Shown: in pieces, positions 36,336-44,763 of the stretch
How positions within the stretch are numbered: position 1 is the first letter of the stretch
How the letters are laid out: the number at the start of each line of letters is the position of its first letter
Source: Leifsonia sp. PS1209
Lineage (GTDB): Bacteria; Actinomycetota; Actinomycetes; Actinomycetales; Microbacteriaceae
NCBI RefSeq assembly: GCF_012317045.1
Contig: NZ_CP051154.1
Span: 1,922,001 to 1,986,000 of the forward strand
Length of the DNA stretch: 64,000 nucleotides
Direction: 5' to 3'
Translations under genes and position numbers: made by a program
Notes under the pieces: generated by a model
What the model saw: only the letters and a program-made list of their open reading frames with translations
Database searches by the model: none
Told to the model about the DNA's origin: nothing

Positions 36336-37711
36336 GGTCACCACGAACGATCGCAGCAGTCGCAGCGATCACGATCGCCGGGGTCGGCCTGCTCGCAGGA
36401 TGCTCAGGCTCCGGCAGCGGCGATTCGAGCGACGGCAAGGTGCACATCACCGTTGCCAGTCTCATCCCCGGCAGCGACAAGGCCGCGTTCAAGGCGTTCG
36501 ACGACCGCGTGAAGGAGTTCGAGAAGGCGAACCCGAACATCGTGGTCAAGTCGGAGGAGTACCAGTGGACCGGGCCGACGTTCTCGACCCAGCTCGCCGG
36601 CGGCACCCTCCCCGACGTCTTCAACGTGCCGTTCACCGACTCGCAGTCCCTGCTGCAGGCCGGCCAGCTCGCCGACATCACCAAAGAAGTCTCGGCTCTC
36701 TCTTACGCGGGCAAGTTCAACGAGAACGTGCTCGCCGTGGCGAAGAGCGGCGACAAGATCTACGGCATCCCGTACGGTCCGTACGCGATGGGCCTCTCGT
36801 ACAACAGGGAGATCTTCCAGAAGGCCGGGCTCGACCCGGACAAGCCCCCGACGACGTGGGACGAGGTCCGCAAGGACGCGAAGACCATCTCCGAGAAGGT
36901 GCCTGGAGTCGCCGGATACATGCAGATGACGCAGGGCAACACCGGCGGCTGGGAGCTGACCACCACGACGTACGCGCGCGGCGGCCGGATGGAGACCACC
37001 GACGGCGGGAAGACGAAGGTCACCACCAACAACCCGGTCACCAAGGACGCTCTGCAGTTCCTGCACGACCTGCGCTGGGAGGACAACTCGGTCGGCAGCA
37101 ACTTCCTGCTCGACTGGAGCGGCATCAACCAGGCGTTCGGTGCCGGGCAGATCGCCATGTACCCGTCCGGCTCCGACGTGCTCACCGCGCTGGTGCAGCA
37201 GAACAACGTCGACCCGAAGAACTACGGGCTCACCATGCTGCCGATCGACGCGAGCAACAAGGATGCCGGTGTGCTGGTCGGCGGCAACGTCGCGGCGGTC
37301 AGCCCCAAGTCGAACGAGGCGCAGAAGACGGCTGCCGTGAAGTGGATCGACTTCTACTACATGCAGAAGCTGCTCAACGAGGACCAGGCCGTCGCGGACG
37401 CGAAGGTGCTCGCGAAGTCGAACCAGCCGGTCGGCGTCCCGACGCTGCCGGTGTTCGACAAGGCCACGTACGACCAGACGATGTCGTGGATCAAGCCGGA
37501 GGTGAACATCCCGCTGGAGAACGTCGCGCCGTTCACCGACAAGATCTTCGACGCGAACCTCGTGCCGGAGCCGAACAAGCACACCCAGGAGCTCTACGGA
37601 GCACTGGATGCGGTCGTCCAGGCCGTGCTGACCGACAAGAACGCGAACATCGATCAGCTGCTGACCAAGGTCGACTCCGACATCCAGAAACTGGTCGACG
37701 CCGACAAGTAG
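36332..37711 (+). CDS. sugar ABC transporter, substrate-binding lipoprotein
   Basis: This 459-residue extracellular binding protein belongs to the MalE-like (SBP family 1) group. The signal peptide ends at the lipobox LLAGC, with Cys24 as the lipid anchor, followed by a Ser/Gly linker. The folded domain includes NPNIVVKSEEYQWTGP, GTLPDVFNVPF and GIPYGPYAMGLSYNREIF. It probably presents alpha-glucosides to the two following permeases. The ATG overlaps the alpha-glucosidase stop. A strong hairpin separates it from the permease genes. Confidence 0.93.
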   Translation: MRSPRTIAAVAAITIAGVGLLAGCSGSGSGDSSDGKVHITVASLIPGSDKAAFKAFDDRVKEFEKANPNIVVKSEEYQWTGPTFSTQLAGGTLPDVFNVPFTDSQSLLQAGQLADITKEVSALSYAGKFNENVLAVAKSGDKIYGIPYGPYAMGLSYNREIFQKAGLDPDKPPTTWDEVRKDAKTISEKVPGVAGYMQMTQGNTGGWELTTTTYARGGRMETTDGGKTKVTTNNPVTKDALQFLHDLRWEDNSVGSNFLLDWSGINQAFGAGQIAMYPSGSDVLTALVQQNNVDPKNYGLTMLPIDASNKDAGVLVGGNVAAVSPKSNEAQKTAAVKWIDFYYMQKLLNEDQAVADAKVLAKSNQPVGVPTLPVFDKATYDQTMSWIKPEVNIPLENVAPFTDKIFDANLVPEPNKHTQELYGALDAVVQAVLTDKNANIDQLLTKVDSDIQKLVDADK

Positions 37712-37721
37712 TGCACCAGGC

Positions 37722-37756
37722 CGGTCGGCGGGACGCAGCACGCGTCCCGCCGACCG
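37722..37756 (+). other. intercistronic stem-loop between binding protein and permease genes
   Basis: A perfect 14-bp stem pairs CGGTCGGCGGGACG (37722-37735) with 37743-37756 across a 7-nt loop. There is no T-run, and the permease genes continue 40 bases on. Such hairpins in sugar transport operons protect the upstream message, giving more binding protein than permease; that is known for malE-malF-type operons and inferred here. Confidence 0.75.
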
Positions 37757-37796
37757 TGCAGCCCGCCGACCGACACCGACAGAAAGCACCGACCCA

Positions 37797-38738
37797 ATGA
37801 CAGCGATCGACCGCCAGCGACCGACAGCGCGCCGCGTGGCGCGGCGCACCCCGATCACCTGGCTGCGCGGAGGAGGCCTCAGCAACCTCCTCTTCCTGCT
37901 GCCGATGATCGTCATCTTCGGCGTCTTCTCCTGGTGGCCGATCGTGCGCAGCGTGGTGATGAGCTTCCAGCACACCAATCTGGTCTCCGCCCCCACCTTC
38001 GTCGGCTGGGACAACTTCGTGCAGGTCGTCAACGACCCGCTGTTCTGGACCGCGATCGGCAACACGGCCTGGTTCGCGTTTCTCGCGCTCCTCCTGGGCT
38101 ACCCGATCCCGCTGATTGCCGCCGTGCTGATGAGCGAGGTCAAGCGCGCGAAAGGGCTCTACAGCGCCCTGGCGTATCTGCCAGTGGTCGTGCCGCCGGT
38201 GGTGGCCGTGCTGCTGTGGAAGTTCTTCTACGACGCGAGCCCGACCGGCGTGTTCAACACGATCCTCGGCTGGGTGGGCATCCCGCCGCAGCCCTGGATC
38301 CAGGATGCGACCCAGGCGATGCCGTCGCTGGTGGTCGAGGCGACCTGGGCGGCCGCCGGCGGCACCATCATCATCTACCTGGCGGCGATCACCGGCGTCG
38401 CGCCGGAACTCTACGACGCCGCCGAAGTGGACGGCGCGAACATCTGGCAGAAGATCTGGCACGTAACGATGCCGCAGCTGAGGAGCATCCTGCTGATCAC
38501 CCTCATCCTGCAGATCATCGGCACGGCGCAGGTGTTCCTGGAGCCGTACCTGTTCACCGGCGGCGGCCCGGTCAACTCGACCGTGACCGTACTGCTGCTC
38601 ATCTACCGCTACGCGTTCCAGAACTCGCTGGGCGGCGACTACGGGGCGGCGACCGCCCTCAGTCTGATGCTCGCCGCGTTCCTCGCCGTGCTCTCGCTCG
38701 TGTACTTCCGCCTCACCAAGTCTTGGAGCCAGAATTGA
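37797..38738 (+). CDS. sugar ABC transporter permease (MalF-like)
   Basis: This 313-residue inner-membrane permease has six helices. The EAA loop, which contacts the ATPase, reads LYDAAEVDGANIWQKIWH followed by VTMPQLR at about residues 205-230. Helix 1 starts after a basic N-terminus. It partners with the next permease and the preceding lipoprotein. No ATPase gene is present in the locus, so a shared MsmX/MsiK-type ATPase elsewhere is likely. Confidence 0.93.
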   Translation: MTAIDRQRPTARRVARRTPITWLRGGGLSNLLFLLPMIVIFGVFSWWPIVRSVVMSFQHTNLVSAPTFVGWDNFVQVVNDPLFWTAIGNTAWFAFLALLLGYPIPLIAAVLMSEVKRAKGLYSALAYLPVVVPPVVAVLLWKFFYDASPTGVFNTILGWVGIPPQPWIQDATQAMPSLVVEATWAAAGGTIIIYLAAITGVAPELYDAAEVDGANIWQKIWHVTMPQLRSILLITLILQIIGTAQVFLEPYLFTGGGPVNSTVTVLLLIYRYAFQNSLGGDYGAATALSLMLAAFLAVLSLVYFRLTKSWSQN

Positions 38739-39781
38739 CCACCTCGACCGATTTCACGCCGGAGGTCATGAACGTCATGACCGACGAACTCGACGACGCC
38801 GGGCTGCAGCAGGGCGGCCGGAGAGGCGGAGGGCGTCGCGGGCGCGGTGGCCGCGGCAGGCGCGGCCAGGGGCGACGGGGCCAGGCGCGATGCGGTGACG
38901 CTGCGGGGGACCGCGGCATCCTGTCGCCGTCCGACTGGCGCAAGCCGGGCATCCGGTGGGGGACGCGCATCACCCATCTAGTGCTGTTGCTGCTGCTGAT
39001 CGTCGTCGGGCTCGGGCCGCTGCTCTGGCTCGCGAAGTCGGCGATCACGCCGACGCAGGACACGCTCAGGACCCCGATGGCGCTGTTCCCGAACGGCGTC
39101 GACTGGGCCAACATCTCCACCGCGTGGTCGACGGTGCACATCGACGTGCAGTTCATGAACACGATCTGGGTGGCGCTCGGCTCCTGGGTGATGCAGATCG
39201 TGGTGGCGACGACGGCCGGATACGCGCTGAGCGTGCTCCGGCCGAAGTACGGCAAGGTGCTCTACGGACTGATCCTCGGCACCCTGTTCGTGCCGTCGGT
39301 GGTGCTGCTCGTCCCGCTGTACCTCACCATCCTGAACCCGCCGCTGCTCGGCCAGTCGCTGATCAACACGTTCTGGGCGGTGTGGCTGCCGGCGGGCGCG
39401 AGCGCGTTCAATGTGGTGCTGATCAAGCGGTTCTTCGACAACCTGCCTCGCGAGGTGTTCGAGGCGGCGCGGACGGACGGCGCCGGACCGTTCCGGTTGT
39501 TCTGGTCGATCGTGCTGCCGATGTCGAAGCCGATCCTCGGTGTGGTGTCCGTGTTCGCGATCATCGCGGCATGGAAAGACTACCTCTGGCCATTGCTCGT
39601 GCTGCGCGATCCGGCCATCCAGCCGCTGTCCGTGCGCCTGCCGACGTTGCAGGCGGCGATCCAGCTGGACGTGTACCTCGCGGCGCTGGCGATCTCCACG
39701 CTGATCCCGATCGTGCTGTTCCTGGTGTTCCAGGGGCTGTTCCTGCGCTCGGCGGGACTAGGCGGCGCCGTGAAGGGCTGA
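38735..39781 (+). CDS. sugar ABC transporter permease (MalG-like) with Gly/Arg-rich N-terminus
   Basis: This 348-residue permease has six helices from about residue 75 on and the EAA loop EVFEAARTDGAGPFRLFW. The TTG start at 38735 overlaps the previous stop (TTGA) and has GGAG six bases upstream; ATG codons at 38768 and 38777 are alternatives. The unusual feature is an N-terminal cytosolic segment of about 70 residues containing RRGGGRRGRGGRGRRGQGRR, an RGG-like stretch not expected in a permease. The membrane part is full length, so the extension is an addition. Confidence 0.9.
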   Translation: MTTSTDFTPEVMNVMTDELDDAGLQQGGRRGGGRRGRGGRGRRGQGRRGQARCGDAAGDRGILSPSDWRKPGIRWGTRITHLVLLLLLIVVGLGPLLWLAKSAITPTQDTLRTPMALFPNGVDWANISTAWSTVHIDVQFMNTIWVALGSWVMQIVVATTAGYALSVLRPKYGKVLYGLILGTLFVPSVVLLVPLYLTILNPPLLGQSLINTFWAVWLPAGASAFNVVLIKRFFDNLPREVFEAARTDGAGPFRLFWSIVLPMSKPILGVVSVFAIIAAWKDYLWPLLVLRDPAIQPLSVRLPTLQAAIQLDVYLAALAISTLIPIVLFLVFQGLFLRSAGLGGAVKG

Positions 39782-39828
39782 CCGGCGGCCGACCGGCGGC
39801 CGCCCCGCTGCGCGACTACCATCGAGAG

Positions 39829-41028
39829 GTGAGGAGTCGACGAGGAACCCGGACGGCAGCGCTTGCGCTGACGGTCGCGGCCGCCGTCGCCGTCACGGGA
39901 TGCGCGACCGGCGCGCCATCCGGAGCAGCGGGTCGCACAGCGTCCGCCGCACACAGCTCCACGGCCACGCCGTCGCCGACAGCCACCGCCGATCCGGTGG
40001 CCGCGTACGCGCGGGCGCGGCTGGCGAACATGACGCTCCGGCAGAAGGTCGCGAGCCTCCTGATGCTGCACCAGCCCGGCACGGACGGGTCCGCTCTGCG
40101 CGGCTTCGTCGACCGGTACGGCGTCGGCGGCATGATCCTGATGGGCGACAACATCCCGGCGAGCCCGGCCGCCCTGGCCGCCCAGAACGCGACGATGACG
40201 GCCTCCGATCCGGAGCTGCCCCCGCTGGTGGCGATCGACGAGGAGGGTGGAGACGTCACCCGGCTGCCCTGGGATTCGCTGCCCGGCGCCGACGCGCTGA
40301 AGTCCGAGCCGCCGGCGGCGACCCAGACGGCGTTCGCCCAGCGCGGCGCCCTGCTGAAGCAGGCGGGCGTCACGGTCAACTTCGGCACGGTCGCCGACAC
40401 GACGGCCGACCCCGGCTCGTTCATCTTCGACCGCGTGCTCGGCACGACGCCCGCCGCGGCCGCCGAGCGCGTCTCGGCGTCGGTGACCGGGGAGCGCGGC
40501 CAGGTCTACAGCACGCTCAAGCACTTCCCTGGGCACGGCGAGACGGAGGCGGACTCGCACACGAGCATCCCGGCCACCGGCCTCAGCGTCGCCGACTGGC
40601 AGACCAGGGATGCTCCACCCTTCGCCGCAGGGATCACGGCGGGGGCCGAGCTGGTCATGTTCGGCCATCTCGTCTACAGCGCGGTGGATGCGGCTCCCGC
40701 GTCGCTCTCCGCGCCCTGGCACCGCATCCTGAGCGACCGGCTGGGCTATCGAGGGGTGACGATCACCGACGACATGCGGATGCTCCAGGACTCCGGCCTC
40801 GCGCAGTACGCCGACCAGCGGGAGAACGCGATCCAGGCGCTTGCCGCCGGCAACACGATGCTGCTCTACGTGCTCCCCGCCGATCCAGCGGCGGCCGGCC
40901 TCGACCCGGATGCGCTGGTGGATGCCGTCGTGGCGGCCGTCGGTTCCGGCCGCATCCCAGCCGCCCAGATCGATGCGGATGCCAGGAAACTCCTGGAACT
41001 GCGGCGCTCGCTCGCGGTAAAAGAGTGA
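39829..41028 (+). CDS. GH3 family beta-N-acetylhexosaminidase-like lipoprotein
   Basis: This 399-residue exported enzyme has a signal peptide ending in the lipobox VTGC (Cys25), then a Ser/Thr/Pro linker and a GH3 barrel. The NagZ signature KHFPGHGETEADSH, holding the catalytic His/Asp dyad, and the nucleophile segment TITDDM are present. NagZ-like enzymes release N-acetylglucosamine from cell-wall fragments; a lipoprotein form acts outside the membrane. The GTG at 39829 lies exactly six bases after TACCAT (39817-39822), so it is probably leaderless and transcribed separately from the sugar operon. Confidence 0.88.
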   Translation: MRSRRGTRTAALALTVAAAVAVTGCATGAPSGAAGRTASAAHSSTATPSPTATADPVAAYARARLANMTLRQKVASLLMLHQPGTDGSALRGFVDRYGVGGMILMGDNIPASPAALAAQNATMTASDPELPPLVAIDEEGGDVTRLPWDSLPGADALKSEPPAATQTAFAQRGALLKQAGVTVNFGTVADTTADPGSFIFDRVLGTTPAAAAERVSASVTGERGQVYSTLKHFPGHGETEADSHTSIPATGLSVADWQTRDAPPFAAGITAGAELVMFGHLVYSAVDAAPASLSAPWHRILSDRLGYRGVTITDDMRMLQDSGLAQYADQRENAIQALAAGNTMLLYVLPADPAAAGLDPDALVDAVVAAVGSGRIPAAQIDADARKLLELRRSLAVKE

Positions 41029-41135
41029 CGCGTCAACTTTTTTTCGGATTTCCGGAATAGCGGAACGGTCCATACGCTTGCATGTACCTGTACGGCGTGC
41101 GGAGCGCCGCAGACAAACTTCAAGGAGATCAACGA

Positions 41136-41687
41136 ATGACCATCGACATCCCCGGATACAAGGCAGGCACCTGGACCATCGACCCCGCTCACTCGGAGGT
41201 CGGCTTCAGCATCCGTCACCTCATGATCAGCAAGGTCAAGGGCGTCTTCGAGAACTTCGACGCCACCTTCGTCACGGCGGAGAACCCGCTCGAGTCCACC
41301 GTGACCGCCAAGGCCGACGTCGCCTCTGTCAACACCAAGGACAAGAACCGCGACGCGCACCTGCGCACCGGTGACTTCTTCCTCGCGGACGAGTTCCCGA
41401 CCATCGACTTCGTGTCCACCGGCGTCCGCCACGAGGGTGGCGACTTCCTCGTCGACGGAAACCTCACCATCAAGGGCGTCACCAAGCCGGTCACCTTCGA
41501 CTTCGACTTCGGCGGCTTCGGCCAGGACCCGTACGGCAACTACAAGGCCGGCGCGACCGCCAAGGCCACGATCAACCGCGAGGACTTCGGCCTCACCTAC
41601 AACGCGGCCCTCGAGACCGGCGGCGTGCTCCTCGGCGAGCAGGTCACCATCACGCTCGAGCTCCAGGCGGTCCTCGCCGACGCGTAA
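41136..41687 (+). CDS. YceI family protein
   Basis: This 183-residue lipocalin-like beta barrel binds polyisoprenoid or similar amphiphiles in characterised members. Typical blocks are WTIDPAHSEVGFSIRHLM, LTIKGVTKPVTFDFDFGG and INREDFGLTYNAALETGG. There is no signal peptide, as in many actinobacterial homologues. AAGGAG lies before the ATG at 41136, and a TACGCT -10 about 60 bases upstream gives a leader of about 50 nt. A terminator follows. Confidence 0.93.
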   Translation: MTIDIPGYKAGTWTIDPAHSEVGFSIRHLMISKVKGVFENFDATFVTAENPLESTVTAKADVASVNTKDKNRDAHLRTGDFFLADEFPTIDFVSTGVRHEGGDFLVDGNLTIKGVTKPVTFDFDFGGFGQDPYGNYKAGATAKATINREDFGLTYNAALETGGVLLGEQVTITLELQAVLADA

Positions 41688-41707
41688 GCGCCGCGACACC
41701 GTACAGA

Positions 41708-41735
41708 CAGGGACTCCGCTTCGGCGGGGTCCCTG
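41708..41735 (+). terminator. terminator after the YceI gene
   Basis: CAGGGACTCCGC (41708-41719), a TTCG loop and GCGGGGTCCCTG (41724-41735) form a 12-bp stem with one T-G pair, followed by TCGTCGTTT. It also lies in front of the convergent minus-strand gene, so it may work in both directions. Confidence 0.8.
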
Positions 41736-41776
41736 TCGTCGTTTCGGGTCAATGGTGCCGGGTCAATGACGCCACA

Positions 41777-42454
41777 TCAGTGGTGCCGCTTCCGCACACC
41801 GGGCGGCCTCGCAGCACGGAAGCGGTCGAACACCGGGTTGAGGAACTGCACCAGGAAGGCGAGCGAGCCGAACCACGGCGCGAGCGCGACCGTCAATGCC
41901 GCCAGGACCAGGGCGACGATGGTGCCAGCTCTCGTCGAGTGCACAGCGGCGGGGGAGAGGCCGGCGACCAGTGAGCGCTTCGGCGACGTGAGATAGAACC
42001 AGTGCAGCGCCGTGAGACCGATCACGAACAGGAAGTTGATGGGCAGCAGGATGCGCCCGGCGACGAAGCCGTTGTACTCGCTGGCCAGGCTCGTGGTGAA
42101 CGGGATCAGCACGACGCCGAGCAGCCGCACCGTGTTGAGGAGCGTGGCGCGCGGGTCCACCTTGACCACGTACTCGAACTGCCAGACGTGGATGCGCCAC
42201 AGCGTCGCCAGCAGCAGGAAGCTGATGATGAGGCTGACGAACCCGAACGACTGATCGCCGAGGGCGGCCCAGAGTTGCGCATCCGTGTGGATGTCGCCGA
42301 GCTTCGTGACGTCGAGGTCGAGGACCAGCAGCGTCGCCGCGATGGCGAAGACGCCGTCGGTGAACGCTTCGAGTCTTCTGGTGGAGACCGGGGCGTCGTC
42401 GGTGTCGGCCACCTCGGCCGCCGAGCCTCGAGGAGGGCTGCTGTCAGCGGACAT
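41777..42454 (-). CDS. TMEM175-family (DUF1211) potassium channel-like protein
   Basis: This 225-residue protein has six membrane helices. Helix 1 has the family signature RLEAFTDGVFAIAATLLVL, equivalent to the FSD motif that lines the pore in TMEM175 channels, though here the Ser is Thr. The single six-helix unit would assemble as a tetramer in known bacterial members. The C-terminus is basic. A TAGCAT -10 (42461-42466) lies six bases before the ATG, so translation is probably leaderless. Confidence 0.85.
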   Translation of the reverse strand: MSADSSPPRGSAAEVADTDDAPVSTRRLEAFTDGVFAIAATLLVLDLDVTKLGDIHTDAQLWAALGDQSFGFVSLIISFLLLATLWRIHVWQFEYVVKVDPRATLLNTVRLLGVVLIPFTTSLASEYNGFVAGRILLPINFLFVIGLTALHWFYLTSPKRSLVAGLSPAAVHSTRAGTIVALVLAALTVALAPWFGSLAFLVQFLNPVFDRFRAARPPGVRKRHH

Positions 42455-42482
42455 GCGGCCATGCTACGGCCACACTCGCCGA

Positions 42483-43553
42483 TCAGGCGGTCTCTTCCCC
42501 GGTGATCTCGTCGTGCACGCGGCGCAGGTCTTCCATCAGCGAGCCGAGCAGCACCCAGTGGCGCGGGTCGGGCGTCGCGATGACGAGGGGAGCGGTGAGC
42601 ACGGGCAGCCCTGCGGTCTCCGTGCCGGGTTCGACGACCGGCGCATCCGGATCGCGGGCGAGCAGCCGCAGGTCGTGCGCCGACCTCCGCAGCTCCTCCG
42701 CGATGGCCTGGATGGTGGGCTCGCCCGCGAGCGTGTCGTCGTAGTGATCGCGGTAGGCGCGCGTCATGCCGAGCGCGCGCGTGATGATCGGCCGGAACCG
42801 GGCGAACAGCTCGAGGTCGTGGTCGAGGGCCACCCGGTGCTTGCCCTGTCGTGGATTGAGGGTGAGGCTGTCCTCCGCCTGGGCGACGGCGGCGTCCGCC
42901 TTCTTCTCCATCGGGCGCAGCAGCCGCGCCTCGATGAGCAGCGCGTTCAGCTGCGACGGGGTCTGCGGGGTGGTGAGCGCGGTCGCCAGCCGGTCGAGGG
43001 TCGCCGCCAGTTCGGAGCCGAGCCCCAGGATGGCGCGGTGAGCGGGCTCCCACTGCACAGGGGGCACGATCGCGATGTTGATGATCACGCCGATGACGGC
43101 GCCGATGATCGTCTCCACGATGCGCGCGAGGGCGTACTCCGGGTTGGACGCGCCGACCGCGAGCACGAGCATCGCGGTGATCGGCACCTGGTTGGCGGTG
43201 CCCGGCGTGAGCTTCAGCGCCCAGGCCAGGATGATCGACACGACGACCGCCACCAGCACGATCCAGCTGTTGGTGCCGAACGCGAGGCCGATGCCGTACG
43301 CGATGAGCACGCCGACGATCACGCCGATGCTGCGCTCGATGGCCTTGCCGACCGACTGGTTCACGCTCGGCTGCACCACAAGCAGTGCGGCGATGGTCGC
43401 GAACACGGGAAGCTCGCCGGGGAGCAGCAGGCTCGCGATCACCCACGACAGGATCATGGCGACCGCGGTCTTCGCCACCTGCAGGAAGGGAACCCTGCTC
43501 GCTGTCCTGATGTTGGCAGGGATGCGGATGCTGGCGGGAAGTCGTGGAGCCAC
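42483..43553 (-). CDS. FUSC / aromatic acid exporter-like membrane protein
   Basis: This 356-residue protein has six N-terminal helices (about 25-165) with the FUSC pattern ALLVVQPSVNQSVGKAIERSIGVIVGVLIAY read in two adjoining blocks, followed by a long helical cytosolic domain. Family members export aromatic acids or other organic anions; no substrate can be assigned. The GTG at 43553 lies six bases after TAGCCT (43560-43565). It sits between the winged-helix gene and the channel-like gene, all in one direction but each with its own promoter. Confidence 0.85.
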   Translation of the reverse strand: MAPRLPASIRIPANIRTASRVPFLQVAKTAVAMILSWVIASLLLPGELPVFATIAALLVVQPSVNQSVGKAIERSIGVIVGVLIAYGIGLAFGTNSWIVLVAVVVSIILAWALKLTPGTANQVPITAMLVLAVGASNPEYALARIVETIIGAVIGVIINIAIVPPVQWEPAHRAILGLGSELAATLDRLATALTTPQTPSQLNALLIEARLLRPMEKKADAAVAQAEDSLTLNPRQGKHRVALDHDLELFARFRPIITRALGMTRAYRDHYDDTLAGEPTIQAIAEELRRSAHDLRLLARDPDAPVVEPGTETAGLPVLTAPLVIATPDPRHWVLLGSLMEDLRRVHDEITGEETA

Positions 43554-43571
43554 GATCCCAGGCTACCGGCG

Positions 43572-44708
43572 TCAGCCCTCCGCGGTGACCGTCGCTGGCA
43601 GGCCGAGGAAGCGCCCGTACGCCGTCGCCGCGCGCTTCACGCCGGCGCGCTCGGCCGCGGTCAGCCGCCCGAACGGAAGCGGCTCGACGGCCACCGACGT
43701 GGATGCCGTCGTGCGCCTCCACGTGCCGGCCACCCGTCCCTTGGAGACCAGGATGGGCGCGAACACCCCGTTCTTGCCCGGCACGACCACGGTGAAGTGC
43801 GCGTCGTCGATCACCGGCGACCTGTCCTGGTAGCCGAGCAGGTATTCGTCGAACGCGGGCAGCAGGTCGACGGCCGCACGGGATGCCTTGCCTCTGTCCT
43901 CCGCGTGCTCCCCGCCGTCCGCGTGCTCCGCCGCGACCAGGTACTCGACGCCGTCCACCTCCAGCCGGCCGATGCGGTCACCGAGCACCGCGATGGCCGT
44001 CTTCGCGCCCGCCATCGTGCCCTTGGTCCACCAGACGAAGTCTTTGACGGTCGCCGGGCCGTGCCCGAGCAGATACCGCAGCAGGAACTCGCCGAGGGCC
44101 TCGTCCGGCTCCAGCTGCCTGGCCGTGGCGGGCGGCGCCCACTCGTCCAGCAGCACGAGCGCCTGCTGCGTCTTGTGCGTCGGCCCCCAGCAGAGCACGC
44201 CGGTCTGGGCCAGGAAGTAAATGAGGTGATAGCCGCGCTGCCCGGCCGTCGCGATGCCGTTCGCCTCCCACAGCGCCATCAGCTCCGCTCTGCCGATGCG
44301 TCCTCCGCCCGCGAGGGCGTCGGTCGCGATGTCGCGCGCACGGACGAAGTCGGCGGACTCAAGCTCCAGCTGCCGGTGCCTGGCCGTGAGACCGGCGACC
44401 ATGCGGGTGGTCGTGACCCCGAGCATCCAGCGCAGGTCGACGGGAGGGACGAAGTGGAGCGTGCCGCGCATCGGCCAGGACCGGATGATGCTACCGGCGT
44501 CGAGCGCTGCGAGCACGTCGTCGCGCGTGCTGCCCGGGCAGCGGGCGCCGAGCGCCCAGCACGCGGCGCCGAAGTCCTGGGCCTGGACCGCGAGCATCCG
44601 GTGCACGACGGCGGTCGGGTCGCCCGCCGCCGTGTCGCCCGCTGCGGGAGGGTCGAGCAGTTGCGCGCGTCTGCGCATCCTGAGCAGGTCGGCGCGGCGT
44701 GCTGTCAT
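43572..44708 (-). CDS. winged helix DNA-binding domain protein (HTH_42 type)
   Basis: This 378-residue protein follows the pattern of the AlkZ/HTH_42 family: an N-terminal RRRAQLLDPPA block, then QAQDFGAACWALGAR, SWPMRGTLHFVPPVDLRWML, GRIGRAELMALWEANGI and a C-terminal VVPGKNGVFAPILVSKGRVAGTW read as two blocks. AlkZ members unhook DNA interstrand crosslinks, but many relatives are uncharacterised. The ATG at 44708 is six bases after GATACT, suggesting a leaderless mRNA. Confidence 0.85.
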   Translation of the reverse strand: MTARRADLLRMRRRAQLLDPPAAGDTAAGDPTAVVHRMLAVQAQDFGAACWALGARCPGSTRDDVLAALDAGSIIRSWPMRGTLHFVPPVDLRWMLGVTTTRMVAGLTARHRQLELESADFVRARDIATDALAGGGRIGRAELMALWEANGIATAGQRGYHLIYFLAQTGVLCWGPTHKTQQALVLLDEWAPPATARQLEPDEALGEFLLRYLLGHGPATVKDFVWWTKGTMAGAKTAIAVLGDRIGRLEVDGVEYLVAAEHADGGEHAEDRGKASRAAVDLLPAFDEYLLGYQDRSPVIDDAHFTVVVPGKNGVFAPILVSKGRVAGTWRRTTASTSVAVEPLPFGRLTAAERAGVKRAATAYGRFLGLPATVTAEG

Positions 44709-44763
44709 GGCCCCAGTATCCCGGACACCGCCGACACGCCAGGCGCAGCCACGGAAGGTCTGA

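Noticed and set aside
41029..41060. T-run near 41037-41045 as a terminator of the GH3 gene
   Set aside because: Seven to eight T residues are present, but no stable GC-rich hairpin immediately precedes them.
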